DNA of 64,000 nt from Arthrobotrys musiformis (taxonomy: Eukaryota; Ascomycota; Orbiliomycetes; Orbiliales; Orbiliaceae): positions 4,030,001 to 4,094,000 of the forward strand of contig JAVHJL010000003.1 in NCBI GenBank assembly GCA_036971715.1. Direction: 5' to 3'. Both the position numbers and the translations under genes were made by a program. Within the stretch, counting starts at the first letter, position 1, and every line of letters begins with the position of its first letter. Below the pieces are notes generated by a model. The model did not search any database and had not been told where the DNA came from. It was given only the letters and a program-made list of their open reading frames with translations. This document shows positions 42,162-52,513 of the stretch, in pieces.

Positions 42162-44093
42162 ATGGGCACGCTCCCGGCAGAAATACTATTCGATATTATC
42201 GACCTGGTAGGTTGCTCTATCGACTTCATAAATTTATCAGCAAGACTGTAGTACTAACTCAGGCGGCAGTTTAAGTCATCTCTGCCCGCTGAAAAGACCA
42301 TGCGATTGCGCCTCGTCTGTCGTATGTTTCGAGATTATATTGATCGCGATTCTTGTCGAAGCGTCACAGTTTTTCGCAATGAAAGGCACTTCAAACTGTA
42401 TGCCCGTCATTTTGAAATCCCAACCGTATTGCGGGCGCTACAACAGAATCGTAAGATTTTGTGCACGCCATGGGCCCGTACAAATATCCAGAAAGTGCAG
42501 ATATTAGGCGCTCTGCAGGTTTATTATGATCGTACATGCGTTGAACAAGCACACCACTTGGTGAGGATGGCACTGCAGGAGTTTTTGGACGGCTGTCCGC
42601 GGAATCAAATCCGAGACCTCAGGTATGTTTCAACTTCTGATTACACACGTCATAAGTAACTCGCCCATTGATTCTGACTGCTCCTTCTGACTATCGCGAA
42701 GGTTCCACTTCTCGGATATAACGTGGCTGCCCTGGTCGCATACAATGGTTAATTTCCTTGAGAACCAGACGCGGCTGGAAAGATTGGACTGGAGTTTTGC
42801 TATGCCTTGGGTCTCCGATAGATGTGTGGATAATTCTGGTATGATTATCTACCCATCTATGAGCGAGATGAGATTTTACCATATTTCGTCCGTGCAGAAT
42901 GTTGAGTTCGTTGAATGCCTCATCGCACTTAGCCCAAACTTAAAGCGTCTGTTCATCGAGATGGTGGATACATTGACGGACCCTAACGCTTACGATGCGG
43001 ATAAGGCCGAATGTAATTTGCATTATCTCAAGCGGCTTTCACTCGGTCTCAAAAACCTTCAACAGCTCCACTCACTTAGCCTCCAAAAAATTAATTTCCG
43101 ACATTGCAAGCAAGGGATACCCCAACTACTCTCCCAATTTAGGCTCCGCGATTTGACACAAATTGACCTTCTCGACTGCTACGGTATTGGAGAAATTTTG
43201 CGGGAAGCGCCCCTAGCCGAGTTCACTTCGCTTCGTCGTGTTCACTTTCGCCACTTTAGAGACCCAAGTTACGCGGATAATACCAACGATTGGATCCAGC
43301 GATTTATAATGGGGATACCCTCCCAACTAGCGGATATATTCTTGATTTTGAAGTCACCTATTGACCTCAGTTGCTTGGGCCGCCATTTTCAAGAATTAAA
43401 AAAATTTGTGTATGACATTATACCACCTGCAACAGGAATTTACTCTCAACAAATTGGTACTAGGCGGGGCGTCGAAACCTATACGAAAGTTGGGCAACAT
43501 TTACGATATATGGGAAAGCTCGAAGAACTTGGCATCACGATCGACCTTTCTTTGTTTGATGAATGGAGTAACGAGGTATTTCAAGTTCCAAATTCTCATT
43601 CTGAACCCTTTTAACTCGTGGACTCTTTCATGCTAAACAGAACGAAATTGCCTTGGCCTCTTTGCGCACTCTTCGGCAACTTAAGGTTCTACAAATACGC
43701 AACCACCGGCATCAATCATATATGTGGCCTGCTTCCGATTTTTATCTGGGTTCCATGCGGGAGGAGTCAGAAGTTACATACCGAGGCTTGCTCCAGGTGG
43801 ATGCAGAAAGGATCGCCTCATATCTCGCATTACCAGAGTTTATCCTTTTTACATATAACTCGCCGCACCAGCTAACGCTAAATACATATGCGGAGCTAGA
43901 TGAGCGGAAATTTTGGAACAGGGTTCTACCTGCAATATACAGAGTCACGAAGTCAACTGGATTTGTCTCCCAAATTCTCCCCACCAAAGATGAGAGAGGT
44001 TTCAACCTTCAGAATCGAGTGACAGATAATACCTTCCATGTAAATAACTGGGATGATCTTGGTTTTGTTCTTCCTGATATTGGTGTTAGTTAG
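42162..44093 (+). CDS. F-box/LRR-like protein, four exons
   Basis: Exons 42162-42206, 42270-42622, 42702-43575, 43641-44093; introns 63, 79 and 65 nt; all phases agree; 574 residues. The F-box is split over exons 1-2 (MGTLPAEILFDIIDL joined to FKSSLPAEKTMRLRLVCRMF), with the typical LPxEILxxI...LRxVCRxF pattern. Exon 3 has several LRR-like strands (SPNLKRLFIEMVD; LHYLKRLSLGLKNL; LRDLTQIDLLDCYGI). The first intron uses the second AG after its ACTAAC branch, since the first AG gives an immediate stop. An SCF adaptor role is likely. Confidence 0.85.
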
Positions 44094-44369
44094 AAAAGAT
44101 TGATTTTATACACCTCAGTGCGACACCCGTGGCATCTGAAAGTGTGACTAGCCCCCCATTTCGTAGCCTTTGGCTCTAAAAATATTCGTAGCCCTGAATC
44201 TTCGCTATTGCAGTATGTCAATTACGCAGCAAACAAGATTGAATACTATACCCAAAATCTAAATCGAGGGTATATTTAAGTAGGCATAGCCCATACTCAA
44301 GGTTCATCGTTGGTAGCCGGTAGCTCTGACACATCTAGTATCTCCCATATTGCCTCCTCTAAAAACAAC

Positions 44370-45140
44370 ATGGCCACATCGACTGCATTTGAAATCAGGG
44401 AGTTTCTCCATCGGAAAACCAACTATTTGCTAAACCTATTCAGGTTCGAAACAAGAGATTCGACAGATTTAAAAAGCATACCCCTTTATACGCCCGATGA
44501 ATCAGCTTTTATTCATAACTTAAGGCTTCTTTTTCCTGGATGCTGCTGGACCACCTGTTTGATCGAGCGAACGATACCGGCAACACCCTCGAGCTCGCTG
44601 TATGTTGAGACCGGGAACTTTTGTATTGCAGACGCCATCTATTCACTAGACAAAAGGCTCACGCCCAACTATTGTCGCATCTGCAATTATGTTGCACCAC
44701 ATTACCTTTATGTCCTACTACACTATCTCTTCCGGCACGATACTATCAGTACCAGCGAAGACCTAAAGAGCGAAGATACTTCCGGTGCAGCGAAAATTGG
44801 CCGGCTACGCAGTTGGATTAGAGCAGACCAAAGTCTCCACGACGTATTGCACGAGGTATTAGCAGAAGGGATTGCGATCAGACGGGCAACACTTCCCCAC
44901 TTTCTCATGACACCCGCCGTAAAAGACGCTTGGTCTGGCGCTAGTCAGGAGTGCTATCCCTTTACTACAGGCTTCGATTTCTTCTTAGGACCCAAAGCAC
45001 AACTGTGGGGGGGTCCTAAGCCTTACCTGTTCAACATGGAATTCTCAGCGGAATGTTCGGACTCTGAATTTCAAGACAACTCCTGGGAGCCTGACAAGAT
45101 TGATGAAACTGCGGCTACAGGCTTTCGAAATTTCGTTTAG
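44370..45140 (+). CDS. hypothetical protein of 256 residues
   Basis: Start at ATG 44370 (MATSTAFEIREFLHRKTNYL); upstream codons of the open frame start with TTG. Reads well throughout (FIHNLRLLFPGCCWTTCLIE; YVLLHYLFRHDTISTSEDLK; FTTGFDFFLGPKAQLWGGPK). One CRIC in YCRICNYVAPHY is suggestive of metal binding but no partner pair is seen. Family unknown. It converges on the captain gene with about 180 nt between the stops. Confidence 0.65.
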   Translation: MATSTAFEIREFLHRKTNYLLNLFRFETRDSTDLKSIPLYTPDESAFIHNLRLLFPGCCWTTCLIERTIPATPSSSLYVETGNFCIADAIYSLDKRLTPNYCRICNYVAPHYLYVLLHYLFRHDTISTSEDLKSEDTSGAAKIGRLRSWIRADQSLHDVLHEVLAEGIAIRRATLPHFLMTPAVKDAWSGASQECYPFTTGFDFFLGPKAQLWGGPKPYLFNMEFSAECSDSEFQDNSWEPDKIDETAATGFRNFV

Positions 45141-45323
45141 CATACCCTTAATTATAGCAGCCCAACTGTTTGTAAAACTAATTCTCTCGTATTCTATTTG
45201 CCAGACAACTCAAGGGGATTACGCCCACGTTCGCCTACTGTACTCAATATTTATTCAAGGTTGCCAGTCTTAGGCTTCAAGTTTGGTAGCTGAGTACATG
45301 TATCTAAGTTTATGTACGGGCAA

Positions 45324-48300
45324 TTATTGGCGTCTTTTCTGAGCTTTGAGTCGCTCTCTCTTCTCATGCCTCGAAGCATTTTGAACTGCTTCTCTATGGC
45401 AAGCCGAAAGGAAATACTCCGCGATCCACATGTTATTTTCCTGCAAATCCTTACTCCGGTTGATAACTAAATTACGGAGGCATTCTCTTGCGCCTCCCCG
45501 AATTTCTTCAGAGATATCCTGCCATTTTTTCCCTCTCCCTTTGTCCCCAATTAAACGTCCATAGATTCGGCGGGAGTTGTCCGCGTAATCGCTCCAGGTT
45601 GCTAAATCCATCATTTCCCGAATTTTCTGAAACGTCTTGATTCTATTTTTCAGAATAGGCTTTGTCGGGTGTCGTTTAGATTCGTCATTAGGCGCTATGC
45701 CTATTTGTCGATCCGTGTTGCCCATTGGTGGGGATTCTTGAATGTTAAGCTCTCTGAATCGGCGATCCCACTCTGCATCTAGTTGAACTAGGGCCTTTTC
45801 GGCATCGGCCCGAACTTGGACCGTTTCAGAACGGATCTTGGCCACGTCGACTTGGGTTGCAGTGGTATCAACGTTGTTTTTGGCGGTATCAGCTTTGGTG
45901 ATGTGATACCCAGCTTTAGCACTAAGAGCCATAGACCGGCCAGCCTCCGCTTTAGCCTTCCGATTAACCGCTTCTTTGATAGCGGCTTCCACCTCTGCTA
46001 CAATATTCTTGGCGTTTTCTTCCGCTCGTATCGCCTGTTGAGTCAGAATAGAAACGGTTTGTTTTGAGCTGTCTCTTAGAGCCACTGCTAAAGACTCTTC
46101 CACTTCTGCCCTCAGCTTTCGGTCGACGGCGAGTTTTATTGAAAGAGCCATTTCTGTTTCCGTTGTTTCGGAACCTTCACCAATACCGTCCTCCATAGGA
46201 AAAGACGTAATTTGTGGCGGGTTCAGGTGGCACCCCTCAGCCGTAGCGTAACTTGGAGAGCTCGGCCTTTTTCTAACTAACCTCATTGCCTCCTCTTCGA
46301 CCTTTCGTATATTCTGGGCGGTGGTAAGTTTAGCTTCCAATTCTTTCAGTTCCCCCTTTATTTCCTGCTTTTCGATCTCCCTACGTTTTCTCATCTGTCT
46401 TTCATCCTCGAGCCTCGCCAGAAAGGCCGCCTTTTGAGCTTCCAATCTTGACGCTGCTTCTGCGGCTGAAGCATTTGCTCGATCGAGATCCGCGGACCGT
46501 GTTTGTAGAACCTTCATTCTCCGAGCGTTTGTCTCCTCCAAATCTTTAATGATCTTCTTGCGGCGGTATATTGCCCACCTTTCGCGGTCTGCCATGCCCT
46601 TAATCGCATCGATTCTTTCCTGCAGCTCCGTCCTAGTCGACTCCAGTTTCGCCACTTCAGTCTCAATCCTTTCGGCTTCCTGTCGAGCTTGCAGAGTTTC
46701 TTCCCTTATTTTCACCAGTTGCTCATGTAACCTATTTGCTTTAATTCTTCTAACTTGGGCTCGGCCATGGTCGCTTTGGACTTGGATCTCCTCAACAGTG
46801 GTTTGCCCAATGGCAACTGCATCTGGATTTCTTTTTAGCTTTTCAAACTTTCTTTTCAGACTTGGGGTGTGATTTTCGCCTATCCAACCCGATCTTTGAA
46901 CTTTCAAATACAACATTAAACTTTCGACCAAGACAGGATCGATGACATCGAGGTCAGTGCTCGATTCAAGTCGCTCGACAATACGCAACCTAGGCCCGGA
47001 CAGTGGCTCCTGTACGTTTAATACACCTCTTGTTTCTTGAAGTGATTGTCCCTCGAGTTGTTCATCAATATCTCGGGTGTGAATGCTGTCGAAAAATTCT
47101 TCCCTTTCCTGTTTGAGCTGTTTATTCCGCAAAAGCTTGCTGCGATTGTGAAAAGCGAGTGCCACGTCTTGTATCTTCAAGTTTTCATCATCGGTTCGCT
47201 CCCCTTTTTGCTTCTTTCTCAAAGCTTGAAGCTCTTGAGAAAGCTCTTGGAGTGTTGTGTCTGCCTTTTTTACCTCTTCCAGCCTCACGGAATCCACACT
47301 TTGCGGAGCTCGGGAGTCTCGATACCTTAAATGACCAGTAGTATTGATGATCTCTTCTGAAATGGCTTCCGTCTCTAGACCGACGAACAATGACTGCAAG
47401 TCTGTCAAGGCAGTTTTGGACATGTAGTGCGCCGACCAAGTCCCGTTTTTTAAGTGGCCAAGGATCTGCCGTCGCCGGTCTAGGGTTGTCTTCCCCTCGA
47501 TCGCGTTCGAGACACCATACCTGATGCTATAAGGCGTTAAACTGAAACGGAATCCCATTCGCATTCCTAAGGTTCGTAGATGGTAGTTCATTTGGGTGGA
47601 ACGCATGGCTTCGCCCCTCTGGTTCCTGAAGATTGGTTTTTTGAGATGCGACGCTTTCCAATGGAACTCTATGCTTCTTTGGTAAAATTCGTGAAGGGGT
47701 CTGATCGTCAGAAGATCTTGAGGTGCGCTAATCTTGGCCTCAAATGCGTCGTCGTGCAAGGCTAATGCGACAAATTGCGATACTGGCCGAAACTTGTCGC
47801 AGTCATGCAGAATCACATTTGTGTATAATTCATCGTGTCCTCTGCGGTGCTTTTGATTCCTTAATTTTATTTCGAGTAGCAAAATAAGCTTTTCTTGGTG
47901 AGGGTCAGGCTGTACCAGGATCAATGTTATATCCTGGGAGAAATTCAATGCGGGAATTAGAGCCGATTTATAATTAGGTGATGGTAATAGGAAGAGCAGG
48001 TGATTGTACGTACTTTGTAACAGAGGGCAGATGTCGGCTCGCTTTCATCTTTGGTTAACGCAATTCCACCAGGACGGCTAAGAGTGAAAGCAGATATCAT
48101 AGTGAAGAGCGAGAGTTGCAGCCTTGCCAGCGGCCGCATGCAAGTTTCGTCATCTTCTATCCATAAGTAGTCCATAACTTCGAAGAAGTCTCTTTTGTTG
48201 ATATGCACCTTCTTCCGTTGTTCGGTAGGTACCGCCCTTCCGATATCTTGGGCGAGCTGAGAGTCGATATAGTTCCTGACATCTTTACACATTTCATGTG

Positions 48301-48788
48301 TAATTGTTTTATTTCCCCACCTGGCTTCTGCTCCTTTAAACTTCCGTAGCATAGTACGAAGGGTGTGGGAGCTGATGTCCTCGCTGATAATTCCTCCTGG
48401 AGAACCTTCGACGCAAAATCGCATGAACTCTTTTAGGTCGACGACGGTTATGACATCCCCGGGACAAAACCCATAGGTGGGGGGCTTGCCCGTATAATCG
48501 TTGAATCTAAGGACACACACAAAGATAAGTATTCTAGAAGACATTAAAACTGCCCAATTGTCTTAGTAGGCCTTACTGGCGCCATTTCTCACTCAAACTC
48601 TTATAGTCGTTCTCCGAAACGGGGCGCAATTTTTTTGGGCAGTAAACGTTGGGGCCGCCCCTGCTTACAGATGCCACCTCTGAAGTATAGCCCCGTCGAG
48701 CGGCTCTTTCCGCCATAGTTGGTTTGGACCGCCTTTTATTCATTGCGGGTGGCCCAGCGGTCACTGTCGTCCCAGTCGTAGAGCCCAT
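45324..48788 (-). CDS. DUF3435 tyrosine recombinase, Starship captain
   Basis: Exons 48577-48788, 48014-48506, 45324-47933; introns 70 nt (GTAAGG...CCTTAG) and 80 nt (GTACGT...TCCCAG), phases 2 and 0; 1104 residues. The recombinase core is at about 60-420: R215 (SRPGG), R373 (TPYSIRYG), H395 (ILGH) and Y405 (SAHYM) fit the R...RxxH...Y catalytic set of DUF3435/crypton-like tyrosine recombinases. Residues 420-1104 are a long charged coiled coil (EEIQVQ..., EAERIETEVAKLESTRTEL), an extension seen in other captains. Captains sit at the 5' end and are transcribed into the element, so the Starship should extend leftward from just right of 48788. The frame is intact, so activity is possible. Confidence 0.9.
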
Positions 48789-49314
48789 AGTCAATCAGAA
48801 ATTGTTAGCGTTGGAATATTGATGGACAAATCTTTCGTAAAGGGTCAGTTTTCCTGCAACGTAATAGTAGTACTGTACCACGCAGCAGCCGTCTCGCTTT
48901 AAGAGCATTTGAAAACTGGAATGCGTGAACTTGTACTAGCCTGTCCTTGCTACCCAGACCGCACAAAGAGTGACCGAACTTTGTTTACCCATAGTTGAGG
49001 GGTGGCGGCCAAAGTCGTAAAACTTGCTACCATGCATAAGTGGCTTCAGATGGTGCATAACAGCTACAGGTGCTGGGGCTACAGGGATAGAACGGAAACT
49101 TGGCATCTGCACTCCTCGGTCTCTTCATTGGGCACTTTACGCTGCATGCATGCAACTATTTCCTTTAGACGAAAGTGCTTTTTCTAGCCTTTCACTTAGG
49201 AGCACCTGCCGCCACGGCTCGTGCTGTCTCCGCTGTTTTCCGGCCCTCCTCCGGCCCTCTTCTTCCTCTGCACACCATTTAAATCTACAGTTCAGAAAAC
49301 CAATCCCTCCCTCC
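48789..49314. other. region upstream of captain; likely contains Starship 5' end
   Basis: Captains usually lie within about the first kilobase of the element, so the right terminus and target-site repeat should fall here or slightly beyond. I see no clear terminal inverted repeat or target duplication by eye. 49200-49310 is pyrimidine-rich. Confidence 0.45.
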
Positions 49315-49656
49315 ATGGCTCAAAAAGAAAAAGAAACTCATATTTCTGCAGGAGACCTGTTTGCACCTAGTTTATCCACTGCTACAGCGACAAACAGCAA
49401 ATACGTTAAATTGACAGCGTCATGTTTGTACAGGGTTTTTACCGTTTCGGATGGAACTTGTGATTTTACATATTTAAGAATCGTGGGCGGATTAGAACTC
49501 CCGTATTGGCTGGTGCCGCGAGATCAGGCGGGTTGTGGAAAACGGACTCGTGTTAGGAAGGGTCACAGGATGGTGCTGCGGAGGGAACAAATTTCCAGGC
49601 GTCTGCATGTAATGTACCTAACTAGTTCGTCCTTGCCGTGCCGCGCGTGTCCGTAG
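49315..49656 (+). CDS. uncertain small ORF beyond captain
   Basis: ATG 49315 in context CCTCCATGG opens 113 codons (MAQKEKETHISAGDLFAPSL; FTYLRIVGGLELPYWLV). A pyrimidine-rich stretch and TTTAAAT precede it, which would suit a fungal promoter. No family recognised; it could be host sequence flanking the element or a cargo gene. Confidence 0.3.
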   Translation: MAQKEKETHISAGDLFAPSLSTATATNSKYVKLTASCLYRVFTVSDGTCDFTYLRIVGGLELPYWLVPRDQAGCGKRTRVRKGHRMVLRREQISRRLHVMYLTSSSLPCRACP

Positions 49657-49839
49657 CGCGCCGAGCGATGCGTAGTCAGTCTGACTTTCGGTCTTAAGAG
49701 ATTCTGGCTATCAATCATCCTTAAACAGGTTTCTTCCTAGATTTTTTTTGCTAATGGGTGGAGCAGCAGCGTAGCCTGCAGCGCCTGAACAAGGAGGGCC
49801 ATGGCCATGTATGGGTAGTTTTATGCTGCCAAGCATGTG

Positions 49840-49858
49840 TCTATTTTCTGTTTTTTGT
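49840..49858 (+). repeat. dispersed 19-nt T-rich motif (third exact copy)
   Basis: TCTATTTTCTGTTTTTTGT, identical to 20580-20598 and 41854-41872; ATGAC follows 12 nt later here and at 41854, 20 nt later at 20580. Confidence 0.9.
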
Positions 49859-49967
49859 GTTGCAAGGTGGATGACATGACGTCTGGTCGCCAAGGCAAGT
49901 TTTGTGACACATGCTGCAGCCCTACGGAGGATAGTGTGCATGCATGGAGGATGCCTGTCCGTGCACG

Positions 49968-50055
49968 CATGTTCATGCGATGTTCATGCGATGTTCATGC
50001 GATGTTCATGCGATGTTCATGCGATGTTCATGCGATGTTCATGCGATGTTCATGA
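49968..50055 (+). repeat. 11-nt tandem repeat, about eight copies
   Basis: Near-perfect array of GATGTTCATGC. Because 11 is not a multiple of 3, every frame reads through it as alternating MFMRCSCDVHA-type peptide; it is not evidence for a protein. Confidence 0.95.
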
Positions 50056-50624
50056 ACGTGCAGAATTTGACTGTGGCGCAGCCCCGGTGTTGTTTCTGGA
50101 CCCGGTACTGGTTCGCGAACCCCATGCTCTCCCAGGTTCAGGCCAACTACCCTCGGGAGTTTCGGGCACCCCCACGATGGACTGAACAACACAACCGGGC
50201 ATTCAGCACCGTCTGTGCCGACAAATCTCTGATGAAAAAGCAGCCTTCCACCGCTGCGAAACCGAAGATTCAGACATTTCTTCCTATAGCCGTATTACCT
50301 CTAGAGGATGTGAATACCCCCCCCTAGTGGCAACCACTCGCCGTGAAATATGTTAGGTTGTGTTTCGTGTTGAAAATGTTGTATTATGTATCACAGCTCT
50401 TGATCCAAACGTTGCAGTCGTAGCTACATCATTTTACAGAGCACTCAATGGATTCCTGCTTGGGGAACCCTACCTAGACAATTACGACTCCCTTCGTTAC
50501 TCATAACACTCTTTAGTGGAGTCCCGGGCGGAGACAAGTTGAGGAGTCTGGGGACGAGACAAGGGCGGAGGACGTTCCTTAGCGGCAACAGTGTATATAA
50601 ACCTTGAATTCCCCAACTTCGTTT

Positions 50625-50837
50625 TCACTTCCTTGCAATCTCAGTACTGCGACACAGCCCCCCAAGTTTATCTGTTCTTTTCAGTTTAATATCTGAAATA
50701 TCGTCCACGCGACGATATCGGTTATTAATATTATTTTTGCATTTAGGGCGAGATCCTCTTAGCTTGCTAATGTTCTCCCCACCGTGTCTCCAGTATTGCA
50801 CTGTCTCTGGATGATGCGAACTTTCTTCCTTTTCCAT
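50625..50837 (-). CDS. small basic ORF of 70 residues
   Basis: ATG 50837 (MEKEESSHHPETVQYWRHGG). Lys/Arg-rich (RGSRPKCKNNINNRYRRVDD). No motif; could be a fragment of a larger degraded gene, as the surroundings are gene-poor and AT-rich. Confidence 0.25.
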   Translation of the reverse strand: MEKEESSHHPETVQYWRHGGENISKLRGSRPKCKNNINNRYRRVDDISDIKLKRTDKLGGLCRSTEIARK

Positions 50838-52099
50838 GCTTGTCTTCGTGTTACCGAAGCTTCCATAGAAAATGAATATTTCGCCAACCAAAAAACACGC
50901 AACGCAATGGCAAGTTTATATAAACTTTTTTTCTAGTTACTATTAGTCCGCAATCGAAATGCACCTATAACTTTGGATGTGACTCCAGACGTAATTTTCC
51001 TTTGGTTCAACGAGGGTAGCGCGAGTAAGGCCAGCCACTCTCATCATATAAGTAGGTACCTGTTGGATCCCTTGGTCCTAAATTGTTTGAAGGTCTCATA
51101 TTTTGAGGACTTATCAAGTGGAAGACTTGCGGGTGACTGTTAAAACTTACCACTACATATATGCAAAACTTCTTGCATACTCATAACCACACCTGTCAAA
51201 AAGTGATACCAAATACCACATACCCATTGTATCCCTCAAAAACGCCTCGGATTACTAACAGTTCGCTTTAGACTACTCAAAGGTCTCATATTTTAAAAAC
51301 TAACCTAGTGGCACATTTTATGTAAAATACCTTTCCAATCCTAAGGCCACCCTTGATTCAGTTTCCATAGTTCATATCCTACAGACGATTTGTATCAACA
51401 ACCATCCATCATAACTCTTGCAATCTCACACAACCTCGATCTCGGCTTTCTAACTCACTATTTCATACAAAACGCCCACCCCAAAATACCACCCCAACTC
51501 TCAAGCACCAATCATCTGACCAATCTATTCTCATAATATCATTAACTAACAATTCTTTCTATAACAGTTACATAATGGCATTAAAAAACAGAGACTTTAC
51601 TGCAAATATCTAACCTCAAATTTGCAAATTTGTTTTTGCCACCTATTATAATCTTTATCAGAAATCCATCAACTTTAGAAATCAATTCCTTTATACCATT
51701 TTCCCAAAAATAATAAATTATTGGCAGTTATTATTGAATAGGCCTAAGCATATATTCTATTGTAGTTACTGATATTCAGATCTTTTAAAGAAGACCTAAG
51801 GGGGGGGGGGGGGGGGGGGGGCTTAACGATAAAGGGGCCTGCATTCGCCCTTCAATCCACCCCAATAATCTGGGTACGGGACAAACGAGAGTCTTAGAAA
51901 GCATAGCTTAGATTTCTTACTCCGAATCTGCCAGGAACCGGAACAAATCACAAGTAATTCAATTTCAAAATCACAAGTATATAAAATACTCTCACATTTC
52001 ACTTTATCCAAAACACCAGAACTTTCTTTTACAATTAAAAAAGAGATTGTCGAAGGCCCAGTCATTCCAACTATAGACGTTCCTACCTATCAAGGATAT
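50838..52099. other. AT-rich gene-poor stretch
   Basis: Many C/A-rich lines on the plus strand and no good frame, apart from a minus-strand 80-codon ORF (51823-52065) of low support. Includes a 22-nt G run. The composition is consistent with a repeat decayed by RIP, but this was not tested. Confidence 0.45.
51800..51821 (+). repeat. 22-nt poly-G run
   Basis: Uninterrupted G22 in AT-rich context; could form a G-quadruplex or be an assembly or sequencing artefact. Confidence 0.95.
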
Positions 52100-52513
52100 T
52101 TGGATTTCATTCCAGAGACGCCAGACTACCATTTTAAAAACTTTGTTAAACTAAACCCGTACCCGTCGCCACCCCCCACATCTACAGAATCCCCTATACT
52201 ACCTCTCGTAAAATACCCTACGCCGGCTCCCACAGAGTTCCCGTCGCAACCCCGAGAATCCTACTTTCTACCTTTCATAGAATACTATGCGCCACCACCC
52301 ACAGAACCCCCATCGCTGCTTCCCCAAAAATCCTCTATATTATTCGCTACGGAATGTTCAATCCCGGCTTCCATGGGGTCTCTGGATCCATCTATTCTAC
52401 AATTATACCCTTATCATCAAGACTACCCTTGTCATACCCATGCCAATATTTTAAGTTGTATACATGTGCATGCGAACGTATGGATGTGCATCCAGGACCC
52501 TAGTGTTCCCTAG
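52100..52513 (+). CDS. possible Pro-rich protein or exon
   Basis: Frame open from at least 52010, reading EGPVIPTIDVPTYQGYLDFI, then Pro/Thr/Ser-rich repeats of about 15-20 residues (STESPILPLVKYPTPAP; PRESYFLPFIEYYAPPP). No ATG at the proper start, so an upstream exon would be needed. Related, more decayed repeats continue at 52560-52700, so this may be a degraded gene. Confidence 0.3.
   Translation: MDFIPETPDYHFKNFVKLNPYPSPPPTSTESPILPLVKYPTPAPTEFPSQPRESYFLPFIEYYAPPPTEPPSLLPQKSSILFATECSIPASMGSLDPSILQLYPYHQDYPCHTHANILSCIHVHANVWMCIQDPSVP

Larger units (their letters stand above)
49657..50624. other. gene-poor region with tandem 11-mer array
   Basis: Contains the 19-nt T-rich motif at 49840-49858 and the 11-nt array at 49968-50055. 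Frames crossing the array (49904-50327) are mostly repeat translation. Confidence 0.5.

Noticed and set aside
11199..48999. 13-nt ACCCATAGTTGAG shared by 11199 and 48989 as possible element ends
   Set aside because: Too short, with no supporting extended repeat or gene-order reason at 11.2 kb.
49904..50327. ORFs containing DVHAMFMRCSC repeats
   Set aside because: Produced by an 11-nt tandem array readable in every frame; no evidence of a protein.
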